A stretch of 64,000 bases of DNA from Corallococcus sp. NCRR (GTDB lineage Bacteria > Myxococcota > Myxococcia > Myxococcales > Myxococcaceae): assembly GCF_026965535.1 (NCBI RefSeq), contig NZ_CP114039.1:3534001-3598000 (forward strand). Reading direction: 5' to 3'. Each line of letters starts with the position of its first letter. Positions within the stretch are counted from its first letter, which is position 1. The translations under genes and the position numbers were made by a program. Below the pieces are notes generated by a model. The model saw nothing but the letters and a program-made list of their open reading frames with translations. It was not told the origin of the DNA and searched no databases. This document shows, in pieces, positions 9,121 through 17,278 of the stretch.

Positions 9121-10854
9121 TCAGTCGCCTTCGTAGATGCCGATGAGGCCCGGGGTGACGACGCCGGTCTTCTCGTTCTTGACGCCCTCGAAGGAGACGA
9201 GCACGCGGCGCCTTCCGGCGGAGCGGTCGAACTGGATGTCGGACACGCTGCTGAAGGAGGTGACCGTGTGACCGAAGACGTCACCGCCGTACTTCACCGA
9301 GCTGCCCCCCTTCAGTCGGGTGATGCCGCCCCACCAGTTGGCGCCCACCCAGAGGCTGCCGTCCCACGGATCCGTCGCCACGGACGAAGTGGGCGCCATC
9401 GCGGGCGTGTCTCCCTTGGCGGGCGTGTAGTTGACCAGGTCCTGCATCACCTTGGTCTCCACGGTCCCGTTGGCGCTCAGGCGGGCGAGGCCGTAGTAGA
9501 AGGAGCTGACCCACACGCCGCCGTTGGACGCCGGAGCCATGCCGGAGACGTTGTCGTCCACGCGCTGCGCGACCGTGGGGTAGTTCGGAACGGCGTCCGG
9601 CCAGATGTCGAAGCGGTTCCAGTCGTAGCCCGAGTCCTCCGTGTAGGACTGCGCATCCCAGTAGTTGCCGACCTTCTTCTCGGGGTCGGTGCTCAGCGTC
9701 ATGTAATAGAAGCGCGTGGAGCGGATCTGCCCGCCGAAGAAGACGTCGTGGTTGTCCGTGATGGCGATGCCGTAATAGCGGTCCGACAGCAGCTCGCCCT
9801 TGGAGCCGGAGATGGCGGGGTGCACGTGCTCGTAGAGGCCCGCGCACTCGAACTCCCACTTGAAGCCATCCGTCTCCCAGGGGCGCGGGTCCCAGCAGTA
9901 GGCCGGGACGATGCCGTTGAACTTCGCGTCGCCCATGGCGAAGCCGTGATTGCCGCCGAACCAGACGACCTCCTTCACCGGGTCGTAGGCGATTCGGTAG
10001 ATGGTGCAGACCTTCTCGCGCCCGCGCAGCTCGGCCTTCACCTTCTTGGGGCCGGTGTGGATGTCGTAGTGCACCACGTCGATGGTGCCGTCCGCCTTGA
10101 GCGTCACCTTGTCCGCGTCACCGCTCTTGTAGACGCTGGCGTCCGGCTCACGGTGGGCGTTCTCCGCCTGGTCCCACTCGTCCTCGCAGGTGGGCATGCC
10201 CGGCTGGGGTGGCTTGCCGGCGTAGCCGACGAACACCGTGCCATCCGGGCCGCCCGCCACGGAGATGACCTTGAGATAAGGCACGCCCGGAGGCGCACCG
10301 CCCACGCCGTCACGCATGCGGCCGTAGGGGCGCAGGCCCTCGGACATCGTGAAGCGTTGAATGGTGTTGGAGCCCTTCTTGATGAGGAACAGGCCCTCCT
10401 CACCGCCCGCGACCCAGACGTTGCCGCCCTGGTCGGCGGTGATGCCGTAGACGTAGCGCGGCGCTCCCTGCTCCTGGTTGTAGAACGTCCAGCCCGGCGC
10501 CGAGGGGCGGGGATAGGTCTGAACCTTCTCCGGAACCCCCGCATCGGTCCCCGCGTCGGTCCCGGTCCCCGCATCCGTGCCCGTGCCCGCGTCCGTGCCG
10601 GCATCCGTGCCCGTGCCCGTGCCCGCATCCGTCCCGGTGCCCGCGTCGGGAACCTGCGTGCCCGCGTCCGTCCCGGTGCCCGCGTCCACTTCGCCCGTGC
10701 CCGCGTCTGGCAGCCGCGGGTCCTCGTCCACGGGCGTCACCGGCACCACCGGGTCGTCCACCTGTCGCGTGTCGCCGCCGTCCCCGCCGCAGCCCGTCCA
10801 CCCCAGCGCTCCCGCCAGGAGGAGCGCCCCCGTCCACCGCCACCCGTGCTTCAT
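9121..10854 (-). CDS. Large lipoprotein with Asp-Ala-Gly/Thr repeat linker and propeller-like domain
   Basis: A 577-residue protein with signal MKHGWRWTGALLLAGALGWTGCGG (lipobox around GWTGC). Residues 50-106 are a low-complexity tract of PDAG, GTDAG and GTG units, probably a flexible tether from the outer membrane. Residues ~115-577 look like a two-component-regulator/Ig-propeller type sensor fold, with blades such as VYGITADQGGNVWVAGGEEG, VISVAGGPDGTVFVGYAG, DPVKEVVWFGGNHGFA and GMAPASNGGVWVSSFYYGL. There is no kinase or enzyme motif. It is transcribed alone and ends at a good terminator. The methyltransferase gene diverges from it. Its role is unknown; surface display of a propeller domain is inferred. 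Confidence 0.75.
   Translation of the reverse strand: MKHGWRWTGALLLAGALGWTGCGGDGGDTRQVDDPVVPVTPVDEDPRLPDAGTGEVDAGTGTDAGTQVPDAGTGTDAGTGTGTDAGTDAGTGTDAGTGTDAGTDAGVPEKVQTYPRPSAPGWTFYNQEQGAPRYVYGITADQGGNVWVAGGEEGLFLIKKGSNTIQRFTMSEGLRPYGRMRDGVGGAPPGVPYLKVISVAGGPDGTVFVGYAGKPPQPGMPTCEDEWDQAENAHREPDASVYKSGDADKVTLKADGTIDVVHYDIHTGPKKVKAELRGREKVCTIYRIAYDPVKEVVWFGGNHGFAMGDAKFNGIVPAYCWDPRPWETDGFKWEFECAGLYEHVHPAISGSKGELLSDRYYGIAITDNHDVFFGGQIRSTRFYYMTLSTDPEKKVGNYWDAQSYTEDSGYDWNRFDIWPDAVPNYPTVAQRVDDNVSGMAPASNGGVWVSSFYYGLARLSANGTVETKVMQDLVNYTPAKGDTPAMAPTSSVATDPWDGSLWVGANWWGGITRLKGGSSVKYGGDVFGHTVTSFSSVSDIQFDRSAGRRRVLVSFEGVKNEKTGVVTPGLIGIYEGD
10537..10707. repeat. In-frame low-complexity repeat tract (TDAG/PDAG units)
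   Basis: About 170 bp of short, imperfect tandem units (variants of CCCGCATCCGTGCCCGTG and similar on the + strand) encode the DAG/TDAG/GTG linker of the lipoprotein. All units stay in frame, so recombination or slippage would change tether length without a frameshift. Confidence 0.75.
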
Positions 10855-11071
10855 ATGCCGCCCACCTCACCCTGGGCCGGGGGAAGGTCCCCCGGCACGA
10901 AGCCATTGTTCGCGGCCATCAAGGCAAGGAGGGTGCCAGCCCCCGAGGGCCGCCAACCGTCGGGACACGGGCGGTGTGCGTCGGTTGCGCGACACCGGAT
11001 GGGCAAACCTCTACCCATTGTGTGAACGCCGGAGTCCCGGAGCGCCCCTCAACCGTGCTAGGGCCTGGGCA

Positions 11072-11770
11072 ATGGCAGGCAACGACGCGCGCGGCCGCAC
11101 CCCGCTGTCCCTCGTGGGACAGGAGCCGGACCTCGTCTTCTACACACGGCAGGCGTCCGAGCACGGCGGGCCCGTGCTCGTGCTGGGGGCCGCCAACGGC
11201 CGGGTGCCGTGGGCGCTCGCGGGTCACGGCTTCTCCACCGTCGGCGTGGACCCCTCCGAGGCGATGATCCGCTCCGCCGAGGAGCGCCGCGCCTCCGAAT
11301 CCCAGGACGTCTCCGGGCGCACGCGCCTCATCGTCGCGGACCCCCGCGCGCTGCGGCTGCCGGAGCAGTTCCCCCTGGTGCTCGCACCGCAGCACGCGCT
11401 GGGCCTGATGTCCGGCCGCGACGACCTGGAGGCGTTCCTCGCCACCGTGCGCCACCACCTGGCCCCCGGCGGCACCTTCATCTACGACGTGCTCAACGCC
11501 CCGCGCGAACCCGTGCTGCCTCGCGATGACGACGAGCCCGGCGCCGCCGTGGAGCCCCGCCGCCCCCTCTTCGCCCTGCACCTGCGTGAGCGGCGTCCGG
11601 CGGGCGGCCAGAGCCCCATCCGCCGCCTCAAGCTGAAGCACTTCCTGCCGGAGGAGCTGGAGAACGCGCTCATCGCCAGCGGACTCACGCTGCGCGAGCG
11701 CTACGGCCGCTTCGACGGCAAGCCCTTCGACCTGGAGGACCTGCGCCAGATTGGCGTCGCCGGGGTTTGA
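11072..11770 (+). CDS. Class I SAM-dependent methyltransferase
   Basis: A 232-residue protein starting MAGNDARGRTPLSLVG. The SAM-binding motif I is VLVLGAANGRVPWALA, followed by an acidic motif II region (GVDPSEAMI) and a post-motif FIYDVLNAP. The ATG at 11072 was chosen because earlier in-frame codons run through proline/serine-rich sequence typical of non-coding frames. The substrate is not evident; the fold matches small-molecule or protein methyltransferases of the Methyltransf_25 kind. It is divergent from the repeat lipoprotein and convergent, with a 7-bp gap, with the response-regulator gene. No operon partner is apparent. Confidence 0.8.
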   Translation: MAGNDARGRTPLSLVGQEPDLVFYTRQASEHGGPVLVLGAANGRVPWALAGHGFSTVGVDPSEAMIRSAEERRASESQDVSGRTRLIVADPRALRLPEQFPLVLAPQHALGLMSGRDDLEAFLATVRHHLAPGGTFIYDVLNAPREPVLPRDDDEPGAAVEPRRPLFALHLRERRPAGGQSPIRRLKLKHFLPEELENALIASGLTLRERYGRFDGKPFDLEDLRQIGVAGV

Positions 11771-11777
11771 GCCCGCT

Positions 11778-12491
11778 TCAGCGCTCGAAGCGGTAGCCCA
11801 GGCCGCGCACGGTGAGGAAGTGGCGGGGCGCTTCCGGGTCCGCTTCGAACTTCAGCCGCAGCTGGCGCATGAAGTTGTCCACCGTGCGCGCGCTGCCCTC
11901 GTAGTGGTAGCCCCACGCGCCGGACAGCAGCTCCTCGCGGGTGAAGGTGCGGCCCGGGTGGGCGAGGAAGTGCGCCAGCAGCTTGAACTCCTGCGCCGTC
12001 AGCTCCACCGGCTGCCCGTCGCGCGCGACCGTGCGCTGGGACAGGTCCACCTTCACGTCCCCGAACATCACCGGCGGCGGCGTGGTGCCCGTGGTCCCGA
12101 AGCGGCGGCGCAGCACCGCCTTGATGCGCGCGAGCAGCTCCTGGAGCCCGAAGGGCTTCACCACGTAGTCGTCCGCGCCCAGGTTGAGGCCCAATATCTT
12201 GTCCGACTCCTGGCCCCGCGCGGACAGCACCACCACGGGCGTGTCCCGGCCGCGCTGGCGCAGCTCGCGAATCACTTCGTAGCCGTTCATCTCCGGCAGC
12301 ATCAGGTCCAGCACCAGCAGGTCCGGCGACTCGTCCAGCGCCTTGGCCAGGCCCGTGCGGCCGTCCTGGGCCTGGAGCACCTCGTAGCCTTCGAAGCGCA
12401 GGTTCATGGACACGCCGGTGAGGATGGACAGGTCGTCCTCCACCACCAGGATGCGCTGGGGCTTGTCGTCGTGAGGGACGGAGGTGCTCAT
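11778..12491 (-). CDS. OmpR/PhoB-family response regulator
   Basis: A 237-residue protein. The receiver domain has the acidic pocket VVEDD near residue 18, the phospho-acceptor Asp62 in LVLDLMLP, Ser90 in VVLSARG and Lys112 in YVVKPFG. A C-terminal winged-helix domain (VDLSQRTVARDGQPVELTAQEFKLL, then TVDNFMRQLRLKFE and VRGLGYRFER) is the OmpR type. Its start overlaps the end of the sensor kinase gene by 4 bp (ATGA, 12488-12491), so the two form a coupled pair. The stimulus and targets are unknown; the divergent cytochrome c lipoprotein gene is the nearest candidate target. Confidence 0.93.
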   Translation of the reverse strand: MSTSVPHDDKPQRILVVEDDLSILTGVSMNLRFEGYEVLQAQDGRTGLAKALDESPDLLVLDLMLPEMNGYEVIRELRQRGRDTPVVVLSARGQESDKILGLNLGADDYVVKPFGLQELLARIKAVLRRRFGTTGTTPPPVMFGDVKVDLSQRTVARDGQPVELTAQEFKLLAHFLAHPGRTFTREELLSGAWGYHYEGSARTVDNFMRQLRLKFEADPEAPRHFLTVRGLGYRFER

Positions 12492-14020
12492 TCGTGGCCC
12501 ACCGGCAGCTGGATGGTGAAGCAGCTTCCCTGGCCGGGCTCGCTCTTCACGGAGATGCGGCCGCCGTGCGCGTCCACGATGCGCTTGCTGATGGCGAGCC
12601 CCAGGCCGCTGCCCTCCGTCTTGCGCGTGAGCAGGTTGTCCACCCGGTAGAAGCGCTCGAAGATGCGCTTGAGGTCCTTCCTGGCGATTCCCACTCCGTT
12701 GTCCTCCACCGACAGGTTCACGTGTCCGCCGTCTCTGCGCGCCCGGAGGGCGATTCTGCGGTGGGTGGGCCCACTGTACTTGTAGGCATTCTGCAACAGG
12801 TTGAGCAGCGCGCCCGCCACCGCGACCCGGTCCACCTCGACAGGGGGCAGCCCGTCCTCCACGTTCACGGTGAACTCCATGCCGTCGCCGTGGCGCTGCG
12901 TGCGGAAGGCCGCCACCGCCGCGTCCACCACGTTCGTCACCGGGAGCGACTCGCGCTGGTACACCTTGCGGCCACTCTCGATGCGCGCCCAGTCCAGCAC
13001 CCGCTCGATGAGGTCCGACAGGCGCTCGGTCTCCTTCGTGAGCAGGTCCAGCACCTCCTGCTGCTGCGCCGGGTCCTTCAGCCGGCCCAGGGCCAGCGTC
13101 TCGATGAACATCCGGATGGAGGTGAGCGGCGTGCGCAGCTCATGGCTCACCAGCGACACGAAGTCCGTCTTCATCCGGGACAGGCGCGCCTCGCGGTAGA
13201 GCACGCGCGCGGTGTAGCCCACGCCGAAGGTGAGCGTCAGGTAGAACAGGCCCAGGAGCACGCCGTACACGACGCGGTTGCGCGTGGACGCGCTCGCCAC
13301 GGGGTCCTCGCCCGTGGGCAGCACCACCAGGCGGAAGTCCTGCAGCGGCGCGGACAGCACGCGCTCCGCGAGCACCGGCGGCCCCAGCGCGTTCTGCCGG
13401 GCCTGCGCCACCTCCGACATCAGCCGGTTGACGAGCCCGCCCTCGCTCGACGTGTCGCGCGGCACGGGCAGGAGCGTGAAGCGCACCGGCTCCGACGTGG
13501 CCCGCCCCTGCGCCTTCTCCGTCAGGAGCGCGTCCAGCGCCACGCCTGACAGCCGCACGCCGCGCACGGCGGCGCCCTGGCGCTCGGCGGCCACCATCAC
13601 CGCGCGGCCTCCCGTGGCGAGCGAGAAGACGGTGGGCACCGTGGGCAGCGAGGCGGCCTCCGGCACCAGCGCCGCCAGGGCCTCCGCCAGTTGAGGGTCC
13701 TTCGTGCGGACGAGCCCGTTCTCCACGTGGAAGGTGCCGTCCGGGTCGGACAGCTCCCGGTCATCCGGCAGCACGAAGGCCAACCGCTCGGTGCCCACGC
13801 GCTCCAGGCGTCCGCTGCCGAGCGCGCGGGGCACCTCCGCGGACAGGTCCGCCAGCGTCCCCCGCCACGCGGCCTCCAGGCGTTTCTCCACCGCGGCGCG
13901 CTCGTTGATGATGGCCACGACGCCGAAGCCGGACAGGCCGGCCGAGGGCAGCACGACCAGCAGGATGAGCAGCGCGAACGTGCGCCGGAAGCTGAGGATG
14001 ACGGGCGCGGGACGAGACAC
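12488..14020 (-). CDS. Sensor histidine kinase (no HAMP seen)
   Basis: A 510-residue membrane kinase. Transmembrane helix 1 is near residues 13-37 (FALLILLVVLPSAGLSGFGVV) and helix 2 near 250-270 (YGVLLGLFYLTLTFGVGY), bracketing a ~210-residue periplasmic sensor. I see no HAMP signature between TM2 and the kinase. The DHp box is VSHELRTPLTS with His293. The ATPase domain shows N-box LLNLLQNAYKYS, G1 DNGVGIA, F-box FERFYRVDN and G2 GSGLGLAIS. It is upstream of, and overlaps by 4 bp, the OmpR-type regulator that is its likely partner. The periplasmic domain is not one I recognise, so the signal is unknown. Confidence 0.92.
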   Translation of the reverse strand: MSRPAPVILSFRRTFALLILLVVLPSAGLSGFGVVAIINERAAVEKRLEAAWRGTLADLSAEVPRALGSGRLERVGTERLAFVLPDDRELSDPDGTFHVENGLVRTKDPQLAEALAALVPEAASLPTVPTVFSLATGGRAVMVAAERQGAAVRGVRLSGVALDALLTEKAQGRATSEPVRFTLLPVPRDTSSEGGLVNRLMSEVAQARQNALGPPVLAERVLSAPLQDFRLVVLPTGEDPVASASTRNRVVYGVLLGLFYLTLTFGVGYTARVLYREARLSRMKTDFVSLVSHELRTPLTSIRMFIETLALGRLKDPAQQQEVLDLLTKETERLSDLIERVLDWARIESGRKVYQRESLPVTNVVDAAVAAFRTQRHGDGMEFTVNVEDGLPPVEVDRVAVAGALLNLLQNAYKYSGPTHRRIALRARRDGGHVNLSVEDNGVGIARKDLKRIFERFYRVDNLLTRKTEGSGLGLAISKRIVDAHGGRISVKSEPGQGSCFTIQLPVGHE

Positions 14021-14165
14021 GGCCCCCTGTGTCTACACGCGACGGCGGCCGGGTGCTCGCGGCTTTTGGGGGAGGGGGGAGTCTTCCCGACATTGTCCGG
14101 AGGCATACGGCGGGTGGAGGAGCCATCGACTTCCGGGGGGCGGCTGGGCGAGCATGCGGCCCTCG

Positions 14166-14198
14166 GGAAGGCGTGTGAGCAGGGCCGGCACGCCTTCC
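14166..14198. promoter_or_regulatory. 10-bp inverted repeat between the two-component system and the cytochrome gene
   Basis: Perfect arms GGAAGGCGTG (14166-14175) and CACGCCTTCC (14189-14198) are separated by 13 bp, so arm centres are about two helical turns apart. The site lies in the divergent intergenic region, 80 bp before the cytochrome c lipoprotein ATG and 146 bp before the kinase start. It could be an operator for a dimeric regulator or a leader hairpin. Confidence 0.45.
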
Positions 14199-14278
14199 GG
14201 ACAGGCCGTGGGGCATGCGCGCGGGGTGGGGCCGGAAGAAGCGCGCGAAAGCCTTCGCGGGAGGGGATGGCATTTCCG

Positions 14279-16309
14279 ATGCGACGGCAGGGATGGGCCG
14301 CGCTGTGCGCGGTGACGACGCTGGTGCTGTCGGGTTGCAAGGAGCGCGAGGTCGCGAACACCTGGAGCAACGCCTCCGGGTCCGTGGCGCTCAGCCGGGA
14401 CGACTCGCTGCTCTACGTGGTGGACGCGGACAACGGCATCCTCGCCGTGGTGGACACCGCCCGCCGGGAGAAGGTGTCCGAGGTGCGGGTGGGCCCGCGC
14501 CCGGAGCGCGTGATGGTGGGCCCGGACGACACCGTGTACGTGACGAACCGGGGCGGCCGGAGCGTGTCCGTCATCCGCAAGGGAGACGCGGTGGAGGCCG
14601 CGCGCGTCCCGGTGGGCGTGGAGCCCACGGGCATGGCGCTGTCTCCGGATGGCCGCACGCTGTACGTGGTGAACAGCGCCATGCGTGAGTCCGCCGCGAG
14701 GGGCAGCCTCACCGCCATCGACACGGGCACGCTCACGGCGCGCTGGGAATTGCCGCTGGGGGAGGAGCCGCGCGGCATCGCGCTGCTGGAGGACGGCCGC
14801 AAGGCGGCGGTGTCCCTGTTCCGTCAGGGCGACGTGATGACGGTGGACCTGTCGGACGCGAACCAGCCCCAGGTGATGCGCGGCGGCACGGACCTGCTCG
14901 CGAAGGCCAACCGGCCGTCGCCCCCTGCTGCCCCATCGGAGTTCGATCCGCCGCCCATGAATCCCCAGCAGGGCCCGCGCTCCTTCCGGTCGCGCGGCAT
15001 GGTGGACCTGTTGAGCGCCCCGGACGGCCGGCGCCTCTTCGCGCCGGTGCTGTGGTCGCGCGAAGACCCCCTGGGCGGGCCCGTGGACGGGCGCGGGCCC
15101 GATACGGGGGACTCCATGTACGGCGGCGGGACGCCCTGCGGCGCGGCGGCCGGTGGCGGCGTGGTGGCCGCGGGCCTCATCACCTTCGACGCGGAGGACG
15201 ACGCGCCCCGGCCGGTGGTGGACGACCTGGACCAGTGCAAGCCGCCGCCGGAGGAGAAGCCGGACTACCCCACGTCGCTCATCGCGAGCCCCCTGTTCGA
15301 TACGCCCCTGCAGGGGCCCTCGGCGGCGGTGGTGGACCCCACGGGCGCGTGGCTGTTCCTGGTGAACCAGGACTCGAACAACGTGGCCATCCTGCCCTCG
15401 TGGCGCCGCTCTGGTTCGGACCTGGTGAACGAGACGAGCCCGGTGCGGCAGGTGGTGGCGGTGGGCGCGGGCCCCAACGGCATCGCGCTCACGCGGGACG
15501 GGCGCAAGGCGTACGTCTACAACGCGTTCGACCACACGGTCAGCACGCTGGGCTCCAGCGGCAACGGGTTGGGGGACATCCGCGAGGAGGGCGAGCGCCT
15601 GGTCATCGCGGGCGACACGCTGTCGCCGCTGGCGGCGGAGGGCCGGCGGTTGTTCTTCAGCGCGGTGGACCGGCGGATGACCAGCCCGTCCGTGGCGGTG
15701 TCCTGCGCGTCGTGCCACCTGGAGGGCCGCGAGGACGGCCACGTGTGGGGCTTCCCGGACGGGCCGCGCCAGACGCCCAGCCTGGCGGGGCGCATGACCA
15801 CGGCGACAGCGCCCTTCCACTGGAGCGGCGAGTTCTCCGCGCTGGGCGACTTCATGAGCGCCACGGTGAAGGACCGCATGGGCGGCCAGGAGCTGGACGC
15901 GGACACGGTGGCGAAGCTGGGGGCGTTCATCGACGCCATCCCCGCGACGGACAACGCGTTCCGGGGCGAGCCGCTGACGGCGGCGCAGGCGCGCGGAGCC
16001 GCCCTCTTCACGCAGGCGAAGTGCGACACGTGTCACACGGGCGCGGCGCTCACGGACAACCGCAACGTGGACGTGGGCACGTTCGTGCTCTCGGGCGTGC
16101 TGCGGGACGCGGCGGCGGTCATCCAGGCGGGGCTCAACACGCCGTCGCTCCTGGGCGTGGGCCGCACCGCGCCGTACCTGCATGACGGCAGCGCGCCCAC
16201 GCTCAAGGCCCGCCTGATGAACGGCCGCGAGACGAACCAGCACGGCATGACCGCGGGGCTGTCCGACGCGGACATGGACGACCTGGTGGCGTACCTGGAG
16301 ACGCTGTAG
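14279..16309 (+). CDS. YVTN beta-propeller / di-heme cytochrome c lipoprotein
   Basis: A 676-residue lipoprotein starting MRRQGWAALCAVTTLVLSGCKE. The ATG at 14279 is preferred because a GGGAGGGG lies 12-19 bases upstream and sits too close to the alternative ATG at 14267. Residues ~30-440 carry YVTN-type propeller repeats (LLYVVDADNGILAVVD, VYVTNRGGRSVSVIR, TLYVVNSAMRES, AYVYNAFDHTVSTL). The C-terminal third has two heme c sites, CASCH and CDTCH, and the cytochrome-peroxidase-like stretch TAPYLHDGSAPTLKARLMNGR, with a Met in QHGMT as possible axial ligand. The family suggests a periplasmic electron-transfer or peroxidase role. It is divergent from the two-component pair and ends at a 13-bp hairpin. 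Confidence 0.85.
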   Translation: MRRQGWAALCAVTTLVLSGCKEREVANTWSNASGSVALSRDDSLLYVVDADNGILAVVDTARREKVSEVRVGPRPERVMVGPDDTVYVTNRGGRSVSVIRKGDAVEAARVPVGVEPTGMALSPDGRTLYVVNSAMRESAARGSLTAIDTGTLTARWELPLGEEPRGIALLEDGRKAAVSLFRQGDVMTVDLSDANQPQVMRGGTDLLAKANRPSPPAAPSEFDPPPMNPQQGPRSFRSRGMVDLLSAPDGRRLFAPVLWSREDPLGGPVDGRGPDTGDSMYGGGTPCGAAAGGGVVAAGLITFDAEDDAPRPVVDDLDQCKPPPEEKPDYPTSLIASPLFDTPLQGPSAAVVDPTGAWLFLVNQDSNNVAILPSWRRSGSDLVNETSPVRQVVAVGAGPNGIALTRDGRKAYVYNAFDHTVSTLGSSGNGLGDIREEGERLVIAGDTLSPLAAEGRRLFFSAVDRRMTSPSVAVSCASCHLEGREDGHVWGFPDGPRQTPSLAGRMTTATAPFHWSGEFSALGDFMSATVKDRMGGQELDADTVAKLGAFIDAIPATDNAFRGEPLTAAQARGAALFTQAKCDTCHTGAALTDNRNVDVGTFVLSGVLRDAAAVIQAGLNTPSLLGVGRTAPYLHDGSAPTLKARLMNGRETNQHGMTAGLSDADMDDLVAYLETL

Positions 16310-16321
16310 CCCGGTGGCGAA

Positions 16322-16351
16322 GGCCTCCGGGAGGGGAACCTCCTGGAGGCC
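16322..16351. terminator. Bidirectional hairpin between convergent genes
   Basis: Arms GGCCTCCGGGAGG (16322-16334) and CCTCCTGGAGGCC (16339-16351) pair over 13 bp (one G-T wobble) around a GGAA tetraloop. It lies between the stops of the cytochrome gene (+, 16309) and the lipoprotein gene (-, 16371). No T-run follows on either strand. Confidence 0.7.
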
Positions 16352-16370
16352 GCGAGCAGCGCCGCGAGCC

Positions 16371-17093
16371 TCAGGGCTTCTTCGGCGCGGGCGCCGGAGC
16401 CACGGGCGGCGGCGTCACGGGGCGCGCTCCCTTCGGCGCGGAGAGCAGGTCCGGCGAGCCCGAGCGCGGCGCGGTGAGGCTGTCCAGCGGCTCCAGCGGC
16501 TCGTCCAGCAGGAGGCTGTCCCCCGCGTCCGCCGGGAGCTCCGTGCCCGCGTCCGCCGTGGCATCCACCACGCCGTGATTCGACGTCACCGCGAGCCGGG
16601 CCACGTCCATCGCACGGTCGGGGTCATCCCCCAGCCAGGTCACGACCACGACGCACGGCGTGTCGTCATCCCACGCCACCACCTGCGTCATGCCCTGCAC
16701 CGGGTTGCGGCGCGCGGCGGCCTTGCCCAGCGCCGGAATCTCCTCGCCGCCCGCGTTCAACGTGGGCGCGAGCAGCGCGCGCACATCCGCGCCCGCGTAG
16801 CCCGGCTGGCAGTCATACGTCACCGACACGGCCACGTCCGCCAGCGCCGCCGAGCGCAGCGAGCACACGGGCCCGCACGTGGGACACGCGCGCGCCTCCT
16901 TCATCGTGAAGCCGTTCAGCGTGAGGTCGCGCAGGTCCGCTGGCAGCAGCTCCTCGCACGAGGGCAGCATCAACGTGGACGGCCGCCCCGGCATCCCGAG
17001 GGCCCCCGCGTCCGACGCCTCCGTGCCCGCACCGGGCCTGCTGCACGCGCCCAGGGCGAGCGCCATCAGCAGTGCACCCCGTCCGAACCTCAT
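16371..17093 (-). CDS. Cys-containing lipoprotein, unknown function
   Basis: A 240-residue protein with signal MRFGRGALLMALALGACSRPG (lipobox LGAC). The ATG at 17093 has GGAG about 11 bases upstream and starts the signal peptide; upstream in-frame codons were rejected. The mature part holds several cysteines (SCEELL, ACPTCGPVC, DCQPG, PCVVVV), suggesting disulfides in the periplasm or at the surface, and ends in a Pro/Ala/Lys tail (TPPPVAPAPAPKKP). I recognise no family. It is transcribed alone, divergent from the Pro-rich exported protein gene. Confidence 0.7.
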   Translation of the reverse strand: MRFGRGALLMALALGACSRPGAGTEASDAGALGMPGRPSTLMLPSCEELLPADLRDLTLNGFTMKEARACPTCGPVCSLRSAALADVAVSVTYDCQPGYAGADVRALLAPTLNAGGEEIPALGKAAARRNPVQGMTQVVAWDDDTPCVVVVTWLGDDPDRAMDVARLAVTSNHGVVDATADAGTELPADAGDSLLLDEPLEPLDSLTAPRSGSPDLLSAPKGARPVTPPPVAPAPAPKKP

Positions 17094-17278
17094 CCCGTTG
17101 GCTCTCCTCACCGACGCCATGCGCGCGGGCGCGGATGGTAGACCGTGCCCGGCCCCCGTCATCAGCATTGTGGCGCGGCTGCCGCTTTCCAGACGCGACC
17201 GGATGGCGGGGGAGAGGTCGGGCAGGCCGGCCTCGTTCAGGGCCGGAGCGTGGGCTAGGCTGCCTGCCCTCTTCCTCC

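Noticed and set aside
10537..10707. Short repeats considered as a CRISPR array
   Set aside because: Units are a few codons long, contiguous and in frame with a protein; there are no unique spacers.
17225..17250. GTTCAGG before the Pro-rich exported protein as another LexA box
   Set aside because: The ten bases before GTTCAGG do not fit the consensus; the string also occurs many times in coding DNA.
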